From the NCBI RefSeq assembly GCF_004101245.1, contig NZ_SCIN01000002.1:1116001-1180000 (forward strand): a stretch of 64,000 bases of DNA. Reading direction: 5' to 3'. Source of the DNA: Sphingomonas sp. UV9. GTDB lineage: Bacteria > Pseudomonadota > Alphaproteobacteria > Sphingomonadales > Sphingomonadaceae. The position numbers and the translations under genes were made by a program. Positions 8,047-17,859 of this stretch are shown piece by piece; the stretch's first letter is position 1; every line of letters starts with the position of its first letter. Below the pieces are notes generated by a model. That model searched no databases and was not told the origin of the DNA. It was given only the letters and a program-made list of their open reading frames with translations.

Positions 8047-10959
8047 ATGAACACCGTGATCACCAATCGCCGGCGCCTGCGCCGATCGTTCGTGCTGGGC
8101 GCCGCCTTCGCCGCGCTGTCGACCGCCTTTCTCGCCACCGCCGCCTCCGCGCAGGCGCGTGTCGTGACCGTGCATCTCGCCGCGCAGCCGCTCGCCAAGG
8201 CGCTCGAAGCGCTTGCCCGCCAGAGCGGCACCGACATCCTGTTCACGCCCGCCGCGGTGGCCGGGATGACCGCGCCCGCGCTTAACGGCACAATGGCGCC
8301 ACAGGCTGCGGTCGAGCGCCTGATCACGGGCACGCGGCTGACCGTGCGTCGCGACCCCAATGGTGCGTTGCTCGTCTCGGGCGCCGCCATCAGCGCCGCG
8401 CCGCAGACGGTGGCGACCAACACCCCGCCAAATGACGCCGCCGAGATCGTCGTCACCGGCTATGCCAGCAGCCTCACCACCGCGCTCGCGCAGAAGCGCA
8501 AGGCGACCAACGTCATCGACGTCGTCAAGGCCGAGGACATCGGCAAGTTCCCTGCGCAGAACATCGCCGAGGCGCTCCAGCGCGTGCCCGGCGTGTCGAT
8601 CGTCCGCGATCGCGGCGAGGGCGTGTTCGTCCGCATCCGCGGGCTCGGCGCCAATTTCCAGGTGGTGACGCTCAACGATCGCTCGGTCGCGGTGAACGAG
8701 AACGTTCGCGACAGTGGCCAGAGCGGCCGTCAGTTCCGCTTCGACACGCTCCCCTCCGAACTGATGTCCGCGGTCGAGGTGATCAAGAGCCCGCGTGCGA
8801 GCCTCGACGAGGGCGGCATCGGCGGCACCATCAACCTGCGCACCTTCCGCCCGCTCGACCTGAAGAAGCCGGTGCTGTCGCTGTCGGCGACCGCGAGCTC
8901 GCCCCGGCTCACCGGCGCGGTCGATCCGCGTCTGTCGGGGATGGCGAGCTGGGCGAGCTCCGACGGAAAGATCGGCGCGCTGATCGCCGGCGTCTATGAC
9001 GAACGCACCACCCGCCAGGACCGGATCACCGGTGTCGGCTGGGCGGATGGCAAGATCGATACCGACGGCAACGGCTCGCTCGACAGCGCGACGATCCTGA
9101 TCCCCACCGCGATCCGCCCGACGCTCGAACGCGAGAACCGCGACCGCATCGGCATCAATGGCGCGGTGCAGTGGAAGCCCGACGACCGCTTCGAGCTGAA
9201 CGTCGATGGGCTGTGGAGCCGGCTGAACGTGGCCTATGACGAGCTGACCTATTCGGCGGCGGACGGCGCCGGCCTGCCGCGCGGGATCGTGCCGGGCAGC
9301 GCGGTGATCGAGAACGGCGTGCTGACCGGCGCGACGACGACCGCCTCGACCACGCAGATCGGTCGCGAGACGTCGCTGCTCCAATACAAGAACTGGCTGG
9401 TCGGCACGAACGCCCGCTGGCAGGCCGGCGGCTGGACGATTGCTGCGGACGGCAGCATCGGCCAGGCCTATTCGAACACGCCCGAGCCGATCTATCGGAC
9501 CCGCCTGCTCGGGGCGGTCGGCGCGACCACGTTCGACTTCGCCAAGGCGGGCGACCGGCTGCCCAACGTGACGCTGCTGAACGCCGATCTGTCGAACCCG
9601 GCGCTGCTGCCGGGGCGGCGGATCGAATACCGCGTCAACGATTCGAAAGACCGCGAGCGCGCGGCCAAGCTCGACGTGACGCGCGACCTCTCGGGCGTTT
9701 TCAGCGCGCTGCATGCGGGCGCAAAATACCAGAAGCGGACGCGCGCCTATAATCGCCGCGACATCAACTTCACCAGCGGCATCGCCGGCAAATATTTCGA
9801 CGCGAGCTATTTCGTGCCGTTCCCGGTCGACGATTTCCTGGATGGCGCCAAGGGCGACCTGCCCACGACCTGGGCGATGCCCGACCCGGCCAAGTTCCTC
9901 GCCGCTGCCACCGGCAAGGAGGCACTGCTCGCCGCTCCCCTCGCACGCGGCGATCTGCGCAACAGCTATGCGATCGGCGAGGAGATCCTCGCGGGCTACG
10001 GCATGGCCGACTTCGCGTTTCCGCTTGGCGGCGTTGCCGTGCGCGGTGACATCGGCGTGCGCTATGCCCGGACGCGCCAGACCTCGTCAGGCTATGCCGA
10101 TAACGGCAAGGTCGCGTTGCCGGTCAGCTACGAGAAGACCTACGACAATTTCCTGCCCTCGCTCAATCTGGTCGCCGAGGTCTCGCCCGACCTGCAGATG
10201 CGGTTCGCCGCGTCAAAGGTGATCACCCGGCCGTCGCTGGCCGATCTGGCGCCGCGCCTGACGATCAACTCGAGTCCGACCGTCCTCACCGCAGTCGGCG
10301 GCAACCCCGAATTGAAGCCGTTCGAGGCGTGGCAATATGACGGCACGGTCGAATGGTATTTCGCACCAGGTAGCGCGCTGGTCGGCGGCGTATTCTACAA
10401 GGACATCACGACCTTCGTGTTCCAGCAGACGCGTGACTTCGTCCTCGATGGCCAGACTTACCGCCTGACCGCGCCGAAAAACGGCGGCGACGCCTATGTC
10501 GCCGGGATCGAGATCGCCTATCAGCAGCTCTTCAAGATGCTGCCGGCGCCATTCGACGGCCTGGGCGCGCAGGCGAACTACACGCATACCAAGACCGGCG
10601 GGACCTACGCGCTGGCGACCGGCGGCACGTTCCGCGATGCGCTGGTCGACGTCGCCAAGGACAGCTTCAACCTGACCGCGTTCTACGAGAAGGACCGCGT
10701 GGGCGCGCGGGTCAGCTATAGCTGGCGCGGCAACGTCCTGCGCGATGTCGGCGGGGCCGGGCTTGCCGCCAACAACGACAGCGCGTTCGGCAGCCTCGAT
10801 TTTGACATGTCGTACAAGGTCACGCCGAACGTCACCTTCGTCGTGCAGGGCATGAACGTCGCCGGCGGCGTCCAGTGGCAATATGTCCGCGACAACCAGT
10901 TTGCGGGCTATACCGATTACGGGCGCACGTTCACCGCCGGCGTCAGGGCGAAGTTCTGA
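8047..10959 (+). CDS. TonB-dependent outer-membrane receptor with STN signalling domain
   Basis: A 970-residue receptor. A signal peptide ends near ATAASAQA (residue ~37). Residues ~40-110 form a secretin/TonB short N-terminal domain (VHLAAQPLAKALEALARQSG), as in transducers that talk to FecR. A TonB-box-like EIVVTGY follows, then the plug (NIAEALQRVPGVSI, VRIRGLGANFQVVTL) and a 22-strand-type barrel ending in Phe. It belongs to the Caulobacter/Sphingomonas-type receptors used for organic nutrients. Directly downstream and overlapping is a histidine acid phosphatase, so a phosphorylated ligand such as inositol phosphate is inferred. ATG 8047 has only a G-rich run before it. Confidence 0.93.
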   Translation: MNTVITNRRRLRRSFVLGAAFAALSTAFLATAASAQARVVTVHLAAQPLAKALEALARQSGTDILFTPAAVAGMTAPALNGTMAPQAAVERLITGTRLTVRRDPNGALLVSGAAISAAPQTVATNTPPNDAAEIVVTGYASSLTTALAQKRKATNVIDVVKAEDIGKFPAQNIAEALQRVPGVSIVRDRGEGVFVRIRGLGANFQVVTLNDRSVAVNENVRDSGQSGRQFRFDTLPSELMSAVEVIKSPRASLDEGGIGGTINLRTFRPLDLKKPVLSLSATASSPRLTGAVDPRLSGMASWASSDGKIGALIAGVYDERTTRQDRITGVGWADGKIDTDGNGSLDSATILIPTAIRPTLERENRDRIGINGAVQWKPDDRFELNVDGLWSRLNVAYDELTYSAADGAGLPRGIVPGSAVIENGVLTGATTTASTTQIGRETSLLQYKNWLVGTNARWQAGGWTIAADGSIGQAYSNTPEPIYRTRLLGAVGATTFDFAKAGDRLPNVTLLNADLSNPALLPGRRIEYRVNDSKDRERAAKLDVTRDLSGVFSALHAGAKYQKRTRAYNRRDINFTSGIAGKYFDASYFVPFPVDDFLDGAKGDLPTTWAMPDPAKFLAAATGKEALLAAPLARGDLRNSYAIGEEILAGYGMADFAFPLGGVAVRGDIGVRYARTRQTSSGYADNGKVALPVSYEKTYDNFLPSLNLVAEVSPDLQMRFAASKVITRPSLADLAPRLTINSSPTVLTAVGGNPELKPFEAWQYDGTVEWYFAPGSALVGGVFYKDITTFVFQQTRDFVLDGQTYRLTAPKNGGDAYVAGIEIAYQQLFKMLPAPFDGLGAQANYTHTKTGGTYALATGGTFRDALVDVAKDSFNLTAFYEKDRVGARVSYSWRGNVLRDVGGAGLAANNDSAFGSLDFDMSYKVTPNVTFVVQGMNVAGGVQWQYVRDNQFAGYTDYGRTFTAGVRAKF

Positions 10960-12248
10960 TGCGGATCGCACGGATCGCGGCCAGCCTCGCGCTGCTCGTA
11001 TCGACCATGATGGCCGGTGGGGCGGTGGCGCAGACCACGCCACCCGCACCGCCGCCGCAGGACAAGCTGGAACGCGTTGTCATCGTCATGCGCCACGGCG
11101 TCCGCAGCGCGATGTCGAGCCCGGAGGAGCTGGGCCGCTATAGTCGCCGCGCATGGCCGCGGTTCGCGGTGCCGCCGGGCCATTTGACCGCCAATGGCGC
11201 GACGCTGGTGACGATGCTCGGCGGCTGGTACCGCGAGCATTACCGGCAGGCGGGACTGCTCGGCGCGCGCGATTGCGCGGTCTATTACTGGGCGAACCAC
11301 ACGCAGCGGACCGAGGCGACCGCGACCGCGCTTGCCGAAGGCCTGACGCCGGGATGCAGCGCGACGATACACCAATCGGCAGCAGCCCCCGATCCCTTGT
11401 TCGAGGCACCGCAGACGCCCCTCGCACCACTCGATCCGCAGCGGATGCTGGCGGCGATATCCGCGCGGGTCGACGGCAACCTTGCCGCATGGGACGCGCG
11501 GCAGGGCCCCGATCGCGACCGGTTCGAGGCGCTGCTACTGCAATGTCGCCGCATCCCGTGCTCGTCGGTCGAGCGGACCAGGGTACAGCGCCGGCTCGGT
11601 GATACGCCCATCGCGATGCGGATCGACGCCAGCGGCAAGCCGGACCTGACGTCCCCCGGCCTGCAAGTCGCGGGCATCGCCGAGAGCCTGGTGATGGCCT
11701 ATGCCGACGGGCTCGCCTTCCCCGGATGGCGCGGGATCGATGCGGCGACGATCGGCAAGGCGCTCGTCGTGCACGGGGCGGGCATCGACCTGCGCACCCG
11801 CACCCCGGAGGTCGGGCGCCAGACCAGCAGCTACCTCGCGATGCGGCTGCTCGCCACGCTCCAGCGCGGTGCCGGCGCGACCGCCCTGGCCGACCCGATC
11901 GGCGACGCGGAGAAGATCGTCGTCCTCAGCGGTCACGACGGCACGGTGACGATGCTCGCCGGGCTGCTCGGCCTCGACTGGAAACTGCGCGACTATGGCG
12001 CGGGCGAAGCTGCACCGGGCGGCGGGCTGGTGTTCGAAGTCTGGCGTCTCGCCACGACCGGTCAGCAGGTCGTCCGCGCCCGCTATGTCGCGCAAGGCCT
12101 CGACCAGATGCGCCACCAGATCCCCCTGTCGGAACGCGCACCGCCGGGCAGCGTCGCACTGACGATACCCGATTGCGGCGAAACCTGCCCCTTGTCGGCG
12201 TTCGCCGGCCACGTCCTGAAGCAGGTGTCGACTGTCACACAGGGTTAA
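10959..12248 (+). CDS. Histidine acid phosphatase, phytase-like, exported
   Basis: 429 residues with a cleavable signal peptide ending near VAQTTPPA. The catalytic motif RHGVR is at residues 45-49 (His46 would be the phospho-histidine) and the proton-donor HD motif is in LSGHDGTVTM near residue 325. Length and the paired motifs match branch-2 histidine acid phosphatases (AppA phytase, glucose-1-phosphatase). The start ATG overlaps the receptor stop as TGATG, so the two are co-translated. With the FecI/FecR/TonB genes upstream this makes a capture-and-dephosphorylate unit in the periplasm. Phytate is a likely but unproven substrate; the RHGxRxP proline is absent (RHGVRSA). Confidence 0.88.
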   Translation: MRIARIAASLALLVSTMMAGGAVAQTTPPAPPPQDKLERVVIVMRHGVRSAMSSPEELGRYSRRAWPRFAVPPGHLTANGATLVTMLGGWYREHYRQAGLLGARDCAVYYWANHTQRTEATATALAEGLTPGCSATIHQSAAAPDPLFEAPQTPLAPLDPQRMLAAISARVDGNLAAWDARQGPDRDRFEALLLQCRRIPCSSVERTRVQRRLGDTPIAMRIDASGKPDLTSPGLQVAGIAESLVMAYADGLAFPGWRGIDAATIGKALVVHGAGIDLRTRTPEVGRQTSSYLAMRLLATLQRGAGATALADPIGDAEKIVVLSGHDGTVTMLAGLLGLDWKLRDYGAGEAAPGGGLVFEVWRLATTGQQVVRARYVAQGLDQMRHQIPLSERAPPGSVALTIPDCGETCPLSAFAGHVLKQVSTVTQG

Positions 12249-12272
12249 GACGGCTGCCGTAGCGCGCTGGAC

Positions 12273-14021
12273 ATGACACACCGAACGGCGAGATTATGGT
12301 CGCGAAGCATGGTTGCGCGGCTGATGGTGCCGGTCGCGATCATGCTCGGGCTGGTATGCGTGCTCGGCCTGATCGGCCTGGGTACGCGGAGCCGGGTCCA
12401 GACTGCGCGCGATGCCGCCAATTCGGGCCAGATCGTGCGGATCCACCTGATCGAACTCCGTTCGCTCAGCCGGTCGCTGCAACGCGATGCGCTCAACCTG
12501 CTGCTCGAGCGCGATCCGCGCGCGCTGGGCGTCATCCACGGCAAATTCTCGACCCGGTCGCAGCAGATGCGGACGCACCTCGCGCAACTCGTCCGCGATC
12601 CGGGCGCCCGACTGAGCCCGCACAGCCGCTATATCCGCAGCCAGGTCGTCGTTCTCGATCGACTGGCGATCGTCGCCGGCGAGGCGAGCCGGGGCAACCA
12701 GACGCATGCCTGGGCGATCTTTCGCAGCGAGGTGCGGCCCAACGAACGGATCGCCTCGACGATCGCGGACACGCTGATCGCCGGACAGGAGGCCGAAGTC
12801 GCGCACCTGTTCCGCCATGCCCATGACCTGGAGCGGCAGGAGGTGACGATCAGCGTCCTCGCCAGCATCCTCCTGTTCTCGCTGGCCGCCGCCGGAACCG
12901 TCGCGATCGTCCAGCGCACGATCGTCCGGCCGCTGCTCGATATCGAGCGGACGATGGCGGTGATCGCAGCCGGCAACGCGGATGGCGGTACGCCGCATGG
13001 CGACCGGCGCGACGAGATCGGCCGGATGTCGCGCGCGATCGAGGTGTTTCGCGCGTCCGTGGTCGAACGCGCGCGGCTTGAAGCCGAAAACGCCCGGCAA
13101 CGGATGGCCGAGGTCGCGCGCGATCGTCAGATCGAGTCCGCCCGTCGCCTCACGGAGGATGCCGAGGTCGAGCGCAATCGGATCGTCCGGCAGGCCGCGA
13201 CCGCGCTCGAGGCAGAAATCGCCGATGTGCTCGCGGCACTGCGCGGATCGGCGACGCAATTGTCGGCGACCTCTGGCCAGCTCGAAGGTCATTCCAAGGG
13301 TGCGACGCGCGAGCTGGGTGACGTGGGCGTCGCGGTGCGGCGCGCGATCGACGGCGCGACCGACATCGCGGCGGCCACGACCCAGTTCATGGACGCGATC
13401 CGCCAGTCGAGCGACAGCACGCGGCGGGCCGCCGATCTCAGCGCGCAGACAGCGGAGCGCGCCGCCGACCTCGCCACCGCGATGACCGGTGTCCAGGACG
13501 ATGCGCGCGCGATCGGCGCGATCGTCGGGCTGATCGGGACGATCGCGGCGCGCACCAAGCTGCTCGCCCTGAATGCCGCGATCGAGGCGGCGCGGGTCGG
13601 CGAGGCGGGCAAGGGGTTTGCGGTCGTCGCGGGCGAAGTGAAGATGCTGGCCACGCAGACTGCGGAGGCGACCGGTGCGATCGCCGATCAGATCGCCGGC
13701 ATGCAGCGCGGCACCGAAGCCGCGTGCGCCGGGCTGATGCATATCCGGTCGATGGTCGAGGACATGGCGTGCGGCGCCGACGATCTCGCCTCCAGCATCG
13801 GCGAACAGGCGCAGAGCGGCGAGACGATCAATCGCAACGTCGACGGGGCCGCTACAGATCTCGCACTGATCGGTCGCCTCGTCGCCGATGTCTCGGTTGC
13901 GACCCGCGGCGCGGCGGGGATGGCGGCACAGGTTCGCAGCGATTCCCGGCGGGTCGAGGATGGCGCGTCTTCGATCGACGATGCGCTGTCGCGTTTCTTC
14001 GGCCAGCTTCACACGGCATGA
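12273..14021 (+). CDS. Methyl-accepting chemotaxis protein
   Basis: 582 residues. TM1 is at ~15-37 and TM2 at ~193-214, bounding a mostly helical periplasmic sensor domain (~38-190). HAMP lies at ~215-265, then a coiled coil and the signalling hairpin containing [17 protein letters not shown] and [12 protein letters not shown] near residues 428-460. There is no C-terminal CheR pentapeptide. It starts 25 bases after the phosphatase gene; ATG 12309 is an alternative start. Ligand unknown. Proximity to the phosphatase locus may mean sensing of the same nutrient, but that is guesswork. Confidence 0.92.
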   Translation: MTHRTARLWSRSMVARLMVPVAIMLGLVCVLGLIGLGTRSRVQTARDAANSGQIVRIHLIELRSLSRSLQRDALNLLLERDPRALGVIHGKFSTRSQQMRTHLAQLVRDPGARLSPHSRYIRSQVVVLDRLAIVAGEASRGNQTHAWAIFRSEVRPNERIASTIADTLIAGQEAEVAHLFRHAHDLERQEVTISVLASILLFSLAAAGTVAIVQRTIVRPLLDIERTMAVIAAGNADGGTPHGDRRDEIGRMSRAIEVFRASVVERARLEAENARQRMAEVARDRQIESARRLTEDAEVERNRIVRQAATALEAEIADVLAALRGSATQLSATSGQLEGHSKGATRELGDVGVAVRRAIDGATDIAAATTQFMDAIRQSSDSTRRAADLSAQTAERAADLATAMTGVQDDARAIGAIVGLIGTIAARTKLLALNAAIEAARVGEAGKGFAVVAGEVKMLATQTAEATGAIADQIAGMQRGTEAACAGLMHIRSMVEDMACGADDLASSIGEQAQSGETINRNVDGAATDLALIGRLVADVSVATRGAAGMAAQVRSDSRRVEDGASSIDDALSRFFGQLHTA

Positions 14022-14084
14022 CCTGGGGGCGGGGGAGTCGATCGACCGCAGCGGATGCAGGCCGATCGTCGCCTTGCCCCTTGA

Positions 14085-14879
14085 TCACAGGGGAAGCGTG
14101 ATCCCGTGCGGGCCGCCGGTGACGAGACCAAGCGCGGAGACAGCCGTCCAAGCCGCCATCGCGACCATCATCAGGTTCTCGGTCAGCGACAGGAAGCCGA
14201 GCGGAACGTTGCTCGACCCGCCGACGCAGGCGCATTTCAGGTCACGCCTGTCGATATAGACGGCCTTGACCACGGACACCGCGCCGATCGTACCGATCAC
14301 CAGCGCGATCGGCGCCGACAACCAGCCCAGCGCGCCCGCGATCATCAGCACGCCCGCCAGCCCTTCGGCAAACGGATAGATGTACGAATACGGTACCCAG
14401 CGCCTGGCAAGCAGATCGTAGTTGAGGAACATCGTCGCGAAGCTCTCGATATTCTGGAGCTTCAAGAGTGCCAGCACCGCCATGCTGAACCCGATGAACC
14501 ATTCCCCGGCCTGCAGCGTGAACGGCGTGCCGTAAACCGCATGGCTGGCCGCCAGCGCCATCAGCGCCGTGATGGCGAACAGCGCCGCGACGGGCCTGTA
14601 GGTGGTCGCCTTGGGATCGGCGATGCTCTTGCCGAGATGCCGGCGCAGGTCGTCATACCCGCCGATCCGTTCGCCTCCGATGAAGATCTGTGGTGTCGTC
14701 GTTACACCGTGGTGCGCCTTGAACGCGTCGGTTTCGGCGCGCGTGCGCAAGCGGTTGTCCTCGATCGCATAGCCCGAGCGCCGCAGGAGGTCCTTTGCCT
14801 TCAGGCCATAGGGGCAGACATGCTGGTCCATGACCATACGGTAGAGGACGGCACGGCGGGGGTCGGCGATCGACGTCAT
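14085..14879 (-). CDS. Glutaredoxin domain fused to MauE/DoxX-type redox membrane protein
   Basis: 264 residues from ATG 14879. Residues ~10-85 are a glutaredoxin fold with a monothiol CPYG site (Cys22) and the cis-proline region TTPQIFIGGERIGGYDDL. The remainder is a four- to five-helix membrane domain of the MauE/DoxX redox-associated group, with a cysteine pair in LKCACVGG near residue 225. It probably moves electrons or thiol equivalents across the inner membrane. It is divergent from a MerR regulator whose operator lies exactly over its promoter, so it is the regulated gene. Upstream extension of the frame is rejected because it crosses that promoter. Confidence 0.85.
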   Translation of the reverse strand: MTSIADPRRAVLYRMVMDQHVCPYGLKAKDLLRRSGYAIEDNRLRTRAETDAFKAHHGVTTTPQIFIGGERIGGYDDLRRHLGKSIADPKATTYRPVAALFAITALMALAASHAVYGTPFTLQAGEWFIGFSMAVLALLKLQNIESFATMFLNYDLLARRWVPYSYIYPFAEGLAGVLMIAGALGWLSAPIALVIGTIGAVSVVKAVYIDRRDLKCACVGGSSNVPLGFLSLTENLMMVAMAAWTAVSALGLVTGGPHGITLPL

Positions 14880-14917
14880 TGCAGCGGCTTTCGACTGGTA
14901 TCCATGAACTGCAACCC

Positions 14918-14948
14918 ATATAGGGTCCGTACCATAGTACGGAGTCAA
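14918..14948 (-). promoter_or_regulatory. MerR-type promoter/operator for the glutaredoxin-MauE gene
   Basis: On the minus strand the -35 TTGACT (14948-14943) and -10 CTATAT (14923-14918) are separated by 19 bases, the over-long spacer that MerR activators correct by twisting DNA. Within the spacer and -35 edge is a perfect dyad TCCGTAC-N4-GTACGGA (14926-14943). The half-sites are the same as in the classical mercury-resistance operator. The MerR gene starts 4 bases beyond the -35 on the other strand. Confidence 0.85.
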
Positions 14949-14951
14949 GGC

Positions 14952-15374
14952 GTGTCTGGATTGACGATCGCAGCGCTGGCACGCGCGGCCGACGTGGGTG
15001 TCGAGACCGTGCGCTACTATCAACGGCGGGGCCTGCTGGAGACGCCGGATCGACCCGACGGCAACGGTCAATCGGGGCGCGTCCGGCGGTATGACGGGGA
15101 CGATGTTCGTCGGCTTCGGTTCATTCGTTCGGCGCAGGCCGCCGGTTTCACGCTCGAGCAGATCGGGGAGTTGCTGGCGCTCGACGCAACCGAGGATCGG
15201 GCCAGAGTACGCGCCCTGGCAAAGGAGCGGCTGGCGGCGCTGGACGGGCAGATCGAGGCGCTGCAAAAGGCGCGGGCCTCGCTTCGACGGCTCGTACGCG
15301 AATGCGCCAGCGGTTCGGCCGGGCCGTGTCCGATCCTGACGTCGTTCGATCACGCTGGCGGCCGAACGACGTAA
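14952..15374 (+). CDS. MerR-family transcriptional regulator (mercury-regulator-like)
   Basis: 140 residues beginning at GTG 14952. The N-terminal winged helix reads LTIAALARAADVGVETVRYYQRR, followed by a dimerisation helix (residues ~80-115). The C-terminus RLVRECASGSAGPCPILTSF aligns with the metal-binding end of MerR, and the two cysteines there correspond to MerR Cys117 and Cys126. The third mercury ligand, Cys82, is not present (LLALDATEDRAR has none). So it may sense another soft metal or a thiol-reactive signal. It is divergent from its presumed target. Confidence 0.9.
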   Translation: MSGLTIAALARAADVGVETVRYYQRRGLLETPDRPDGNGQSGRVRRYDGDDVRRLRFIRSAQAAGFTLEQIGELLALDATEDRARVRALAKERLAALDGQIEALQKARASLRRLVRECASGSAGPCPILTSFDHAGGRTT

Positions 15375-15432
15375 GGCCTTCTTCGTTATCGATGACGTCG
15401 GTCACCCATCGGTCCCGCCAGGAGATCGTTGT

Positions 15433-16626
15433 TCAGCCTTCCTGAACGGACGGAAACACGCCGTCGAACCGGGTCATGCCCGCTACGGAGCGTGCGAGCG
15501 TCAGGTCGCCTTTGTGGCCGCGCAGGATCTGGCGGGCGAGGGCCAGCCCGACGCCGGTGCCTTCCCGTTTCGTGGTGAAGAACGGACGGAAGACATCGTC
15601 CTGGTTCCCAGCGGAAATGCCGGGTCCATTGTCCGTCATCGCGATCTGCGTCTGGCCGACCAAGGCCGAGACGGCGAGCGTGACGCGCGCATCGGGCGTG
15701 TCGTGCAGCGCTTCGGCTGCGTTCTGCAGCACCGCCCAGACTGCGGCGGTCAACTGGTCCGGGTCGGTCAGCAGATAGGCCGGTGCTCGTCCCAGGTCCG
15801 TCGTGAAGGCGATCGTCGGCCACCGGGTCGTGAACAGCGCCGTCAGGTCGTTCACGAATCCCGGCAGCGGGACACGTTCCAGGCTGGGTGCGGGCAGCTT
15901 GGCGAGCGCCCGGTAGCTCTCGCCGAAACGGTGCAGGCTCGCGGCACGGCGCGCGACCGTCTCGATCGCATCGCGCACCTGCGGCAGGGCAGGGTCCGGA
16001 TCGTCGAGCATCGCCACCGCGGTCTCGGCGAGCGACGCGATCGGCGTGAGCGCGTTGACGATCTCGTGGCTCAGCACCTGGACGAGATCGCGCAAGGCGG
16101 CGGCCTCGGCAGCCTTCAGTTCGGCATCGATGTCGATCAGTGCACCGATCCGCGTCATCCGGCCGGCCAGGGCGAGGTCGCCGGTCGCCAGCGCGAAGCT
16201 TCGGACGTCGGTTTCGTGGCCGATGTCTATCGTGGCGGTGCGACCGGGACGGGTATCGGCGAGCGCCGCAACGAGCCCGTCGGGCGGATCGGATACGAGA
16301 TCGCTTACTCCGAGCAAACGCCGCGCGGCGCGGTTGACGACCCGCAGGCGGCCGTCGTCGAGCGCGACCAGCGGCGCGGGCGACAGATCGAGATACGCGT
16401 TCAGGCGGCGGCGTTCCTCCTCTCCGGCAGGGACAGGCGCGGGTGGCGGCGGCAATGGCGGGCGCTGGCCGGGATCGACCAGGTTGACCGCGGCGATCCA
16501 GACGACGAGCAGCGCGGCGAGAACTGCGGAGGCGTACAGGCCGCGCGTTGCGGCGACCGCGCCGGCGGCGCCGGCCGCGGCGATCACCAGCGCGCGCAGC
16601 ATCGCGCGAACCCGGTCAGAGGCCAT
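15433..16626 (-). CDS. Sensor histidine kinase, NtrY-like
   Basis: 397 residues. Two adjacent N-terminal membrane helices (~10-52) have almost no periplasmic loop. They are followed by a proline-rich linker, a PAS-like region (~75-160), a HisKA domain with VLSHEIVNALTPI, and a HATPase domain with QNAAEAL, DNGPGI and GTGVGLALARQI. The protein lacks an external sensor, so it probably senses within the membrane or cytosol. It overlaps the response-regulator gene by 11 bases. The pair is divergent from an efflux operon, its likely target. Confidence 0.9.
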   Translation of the reverse strand: MASDRVRAMLRALVIAAAGAAGAVAATRGLYASAVLAALLVVWIAAVNLVDPGQRPPLPPPPAPVPAGEEERRRLNAYLDLSPAPLVALDDGRLRVVNRAARRLLGVSDLVSDPPDGLVAALADTRPGRTATIDIGHETDVRSFALATGDLALAGRMTRIGALIDIDAELKAAEAAALRDLVQVLSHEIVNALTPIASLAETAVAMLDDPDPALPQVRDAIETVARRAASLHRFGESYRALAKLPAPSLERVPLPGFVNDLTALFTTRWPTIAFTTDLGRAPAYLLTDPDQLTAAVWAVLQNAAEALHDTPDARVTLAVSALVGQTQIAMTDNGPGISAGNQDDVFRPFFTTKREGTGVGLALARQILRGHKGDLTLARSVAGMTRFDGVFPSVQEG

Positions 16627-17848
16627 AGCGCGCCATCCGCCGATACAGCGCCGCGCGGGTCAGCCCGAGCTGGGCGGCAGCGCGGCTGACGTTGAAGGCG
16701 TGGCGTTCGAGGGCTGCGGTGATCAGCGCTTCCTCGTTGCGCGCCAGCGACAGGTCGGGCGCCAGCGCTTGCGGCTCGGTCGTCTCGGAGGACAGCCTGA
16801 AGTCGCCGACCGTGTAGGCGTCGCCGCTACCGAGCAATACCGCGCGCTCCATCGTCTGGCGCAGGCCGCGGACGTTGTCGGGCCAGCGTTCCGTCGCGAT
16901 GGCATGTGCGGCATCGTCGCCCAGCGGCCGACCCGGTTTGCCATGGCGGTAGGCGAACAGCGCGAGGAAATGGCGAGCGAGCAGCAGCGCGTCGCCCGTC
17001 CGGTCCAGGAGCGGCGGGAGGGCAATCTCGATCGTGCCGACCCGGTCGAGCAGGTCTTCGCCGATCGCCGTGCGAATGCTGGCGCGATCCAGTCGGGTCG
17101 TCGCGACGATCCGTATGCCATCGAGCGCGGACAGGAGAACGCCGTGGAGCGCGCGGGGCAGGCGGTCGATATGATCGATCACGAGCATGCCACCGGCGGC
17201 GGCCGTCGTTCGCGCGGCGATGACGGCCGCGTCGGCAGCCTCGGCGTCCAGCGTGACGAGCGATAGATGGGCGTGGGGCGAGGCCTGATGGATCAGCCGC
17301 GCGACCAGCGTCTTGCCGGTGCCCGCCGCGCCGTGAACGAGGATCGGTGCCGCGGTCGGCGCGATGCGCGCGATCAGGTCGCGCGCGCGCGCGACGCCGG
17401 CGCTTTCCCCGAGCAGGATGCCGTCGGCGACGGGCGGTGTCGCGGCCGTCTCCAGCTTGGCACGACGCAGCGCCAGACCGCGTTCGACGGTGGTCAGCAG
17501 GCGTTCGTTGTTCCAGGGCTTGATGACGAAATCGGCCGCGCCGCTGCGCATTGCGCGGACCGCGACCGCGATCCCGCTATGCCCGGTGACGACGATGACC
17601 ACCGCGCGCGGATCCGCCGCGATCAGCCGGTCGAGCATCGCGAAGCCCTCCTCGCCGGTGGTTCGCCCGCGTGCGAAGTTGAGGTCGAGCAGGATGACGT
17701 CGATCGGCTCGCCCGCCAGCAACACCCACGCCGCCTCCGGACTGGCCGCGGTCGACACGCGCAGGCCGTGCCGCTCCAGCAACAAGCGCGCAGCCTTGGC
17801 GATGTCGGGATCGTCGTCGATCACCAGGATATGCGATTCGGTTGACAT
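16616..17848 (-). CDS. NtrC-family response regulator lacking the sigma-54 GAFTGA loop
   Basis: 410 residues from ATG 17848 (ATG 17857 is also possible). The receiver domain (1-120) has DDD at 11-13, phospho-acceptor Asp55 in ILLDLN and Lys in VIKPW. An AAA+ domain (~145-340) keeps a Walker A, GAAGTGKT, and the RWPDNVRGLRQ segment. No GAFTGA is present in the stretch where it should lie, so direct sigma-54 activation is unlikely. A Fis-type helix-turn-helix ends the protein (VSRAAAQLGLTRAALYRRMARYGL, in two helices). Next gene downstream is its kinase. A perfect palindrome just upstream may be its autoregulatory site. Confidence 0.9.
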   Translation of the reverse strand: MSTESHILVIDDDPDIAKAARLLLERHGLRVSTAASPEAAWVLLAGEPIDVILLDLNFARGRTTGEEGFAMLDRLIAADPRAVVIVVTGHSGIAVAVRAMRSGAADFVIKPWNNERLLTTVERGLALRRAKLETAATPPVADGILLGESAGVARARDLIARIAPTAAPILVHGAAGTGKTLVARLIHQASPHAHLSLVTLDAEAADAAVIAARTTAAAGGMLVIDHIDRLPRALHGVLLSALDGIRIVATTRLDRASIRTAIGEDLLDRVGTIEIALPPLLDRTGDALLLARHFLALFAYRHGKPGRPLGDDAAHAIATERWPDNVRGLRQTMERAVLLGSGDAYTVGDFRLSSETTEPQALAPDLSLARNEEALITAALERHAFNVSRAAAQLGLTRAALYRRMARYGL

Positions 17849-17859
17849 GGCCCACATAG

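Noticed and set aside
7858..9714. Long minus-strand ORF (618 codons) opposite the TonB receptor
   Set aside because: Arg/Asp/Gly-rich mirror translation of a high-GC gene; the plus strand encodes a complete receptor.
12294..14012. Minus-strand ORF of 572 codons opposite the chemoreceptor
   Set aside because: Composition is that of an antisense shadow; no motifs or ribosome-binding site.
15375..15432. Terminator between merR-like gene and histidine kinase
   Set aside because: No stem of useful length with a T tract is present in the 58-base gap.
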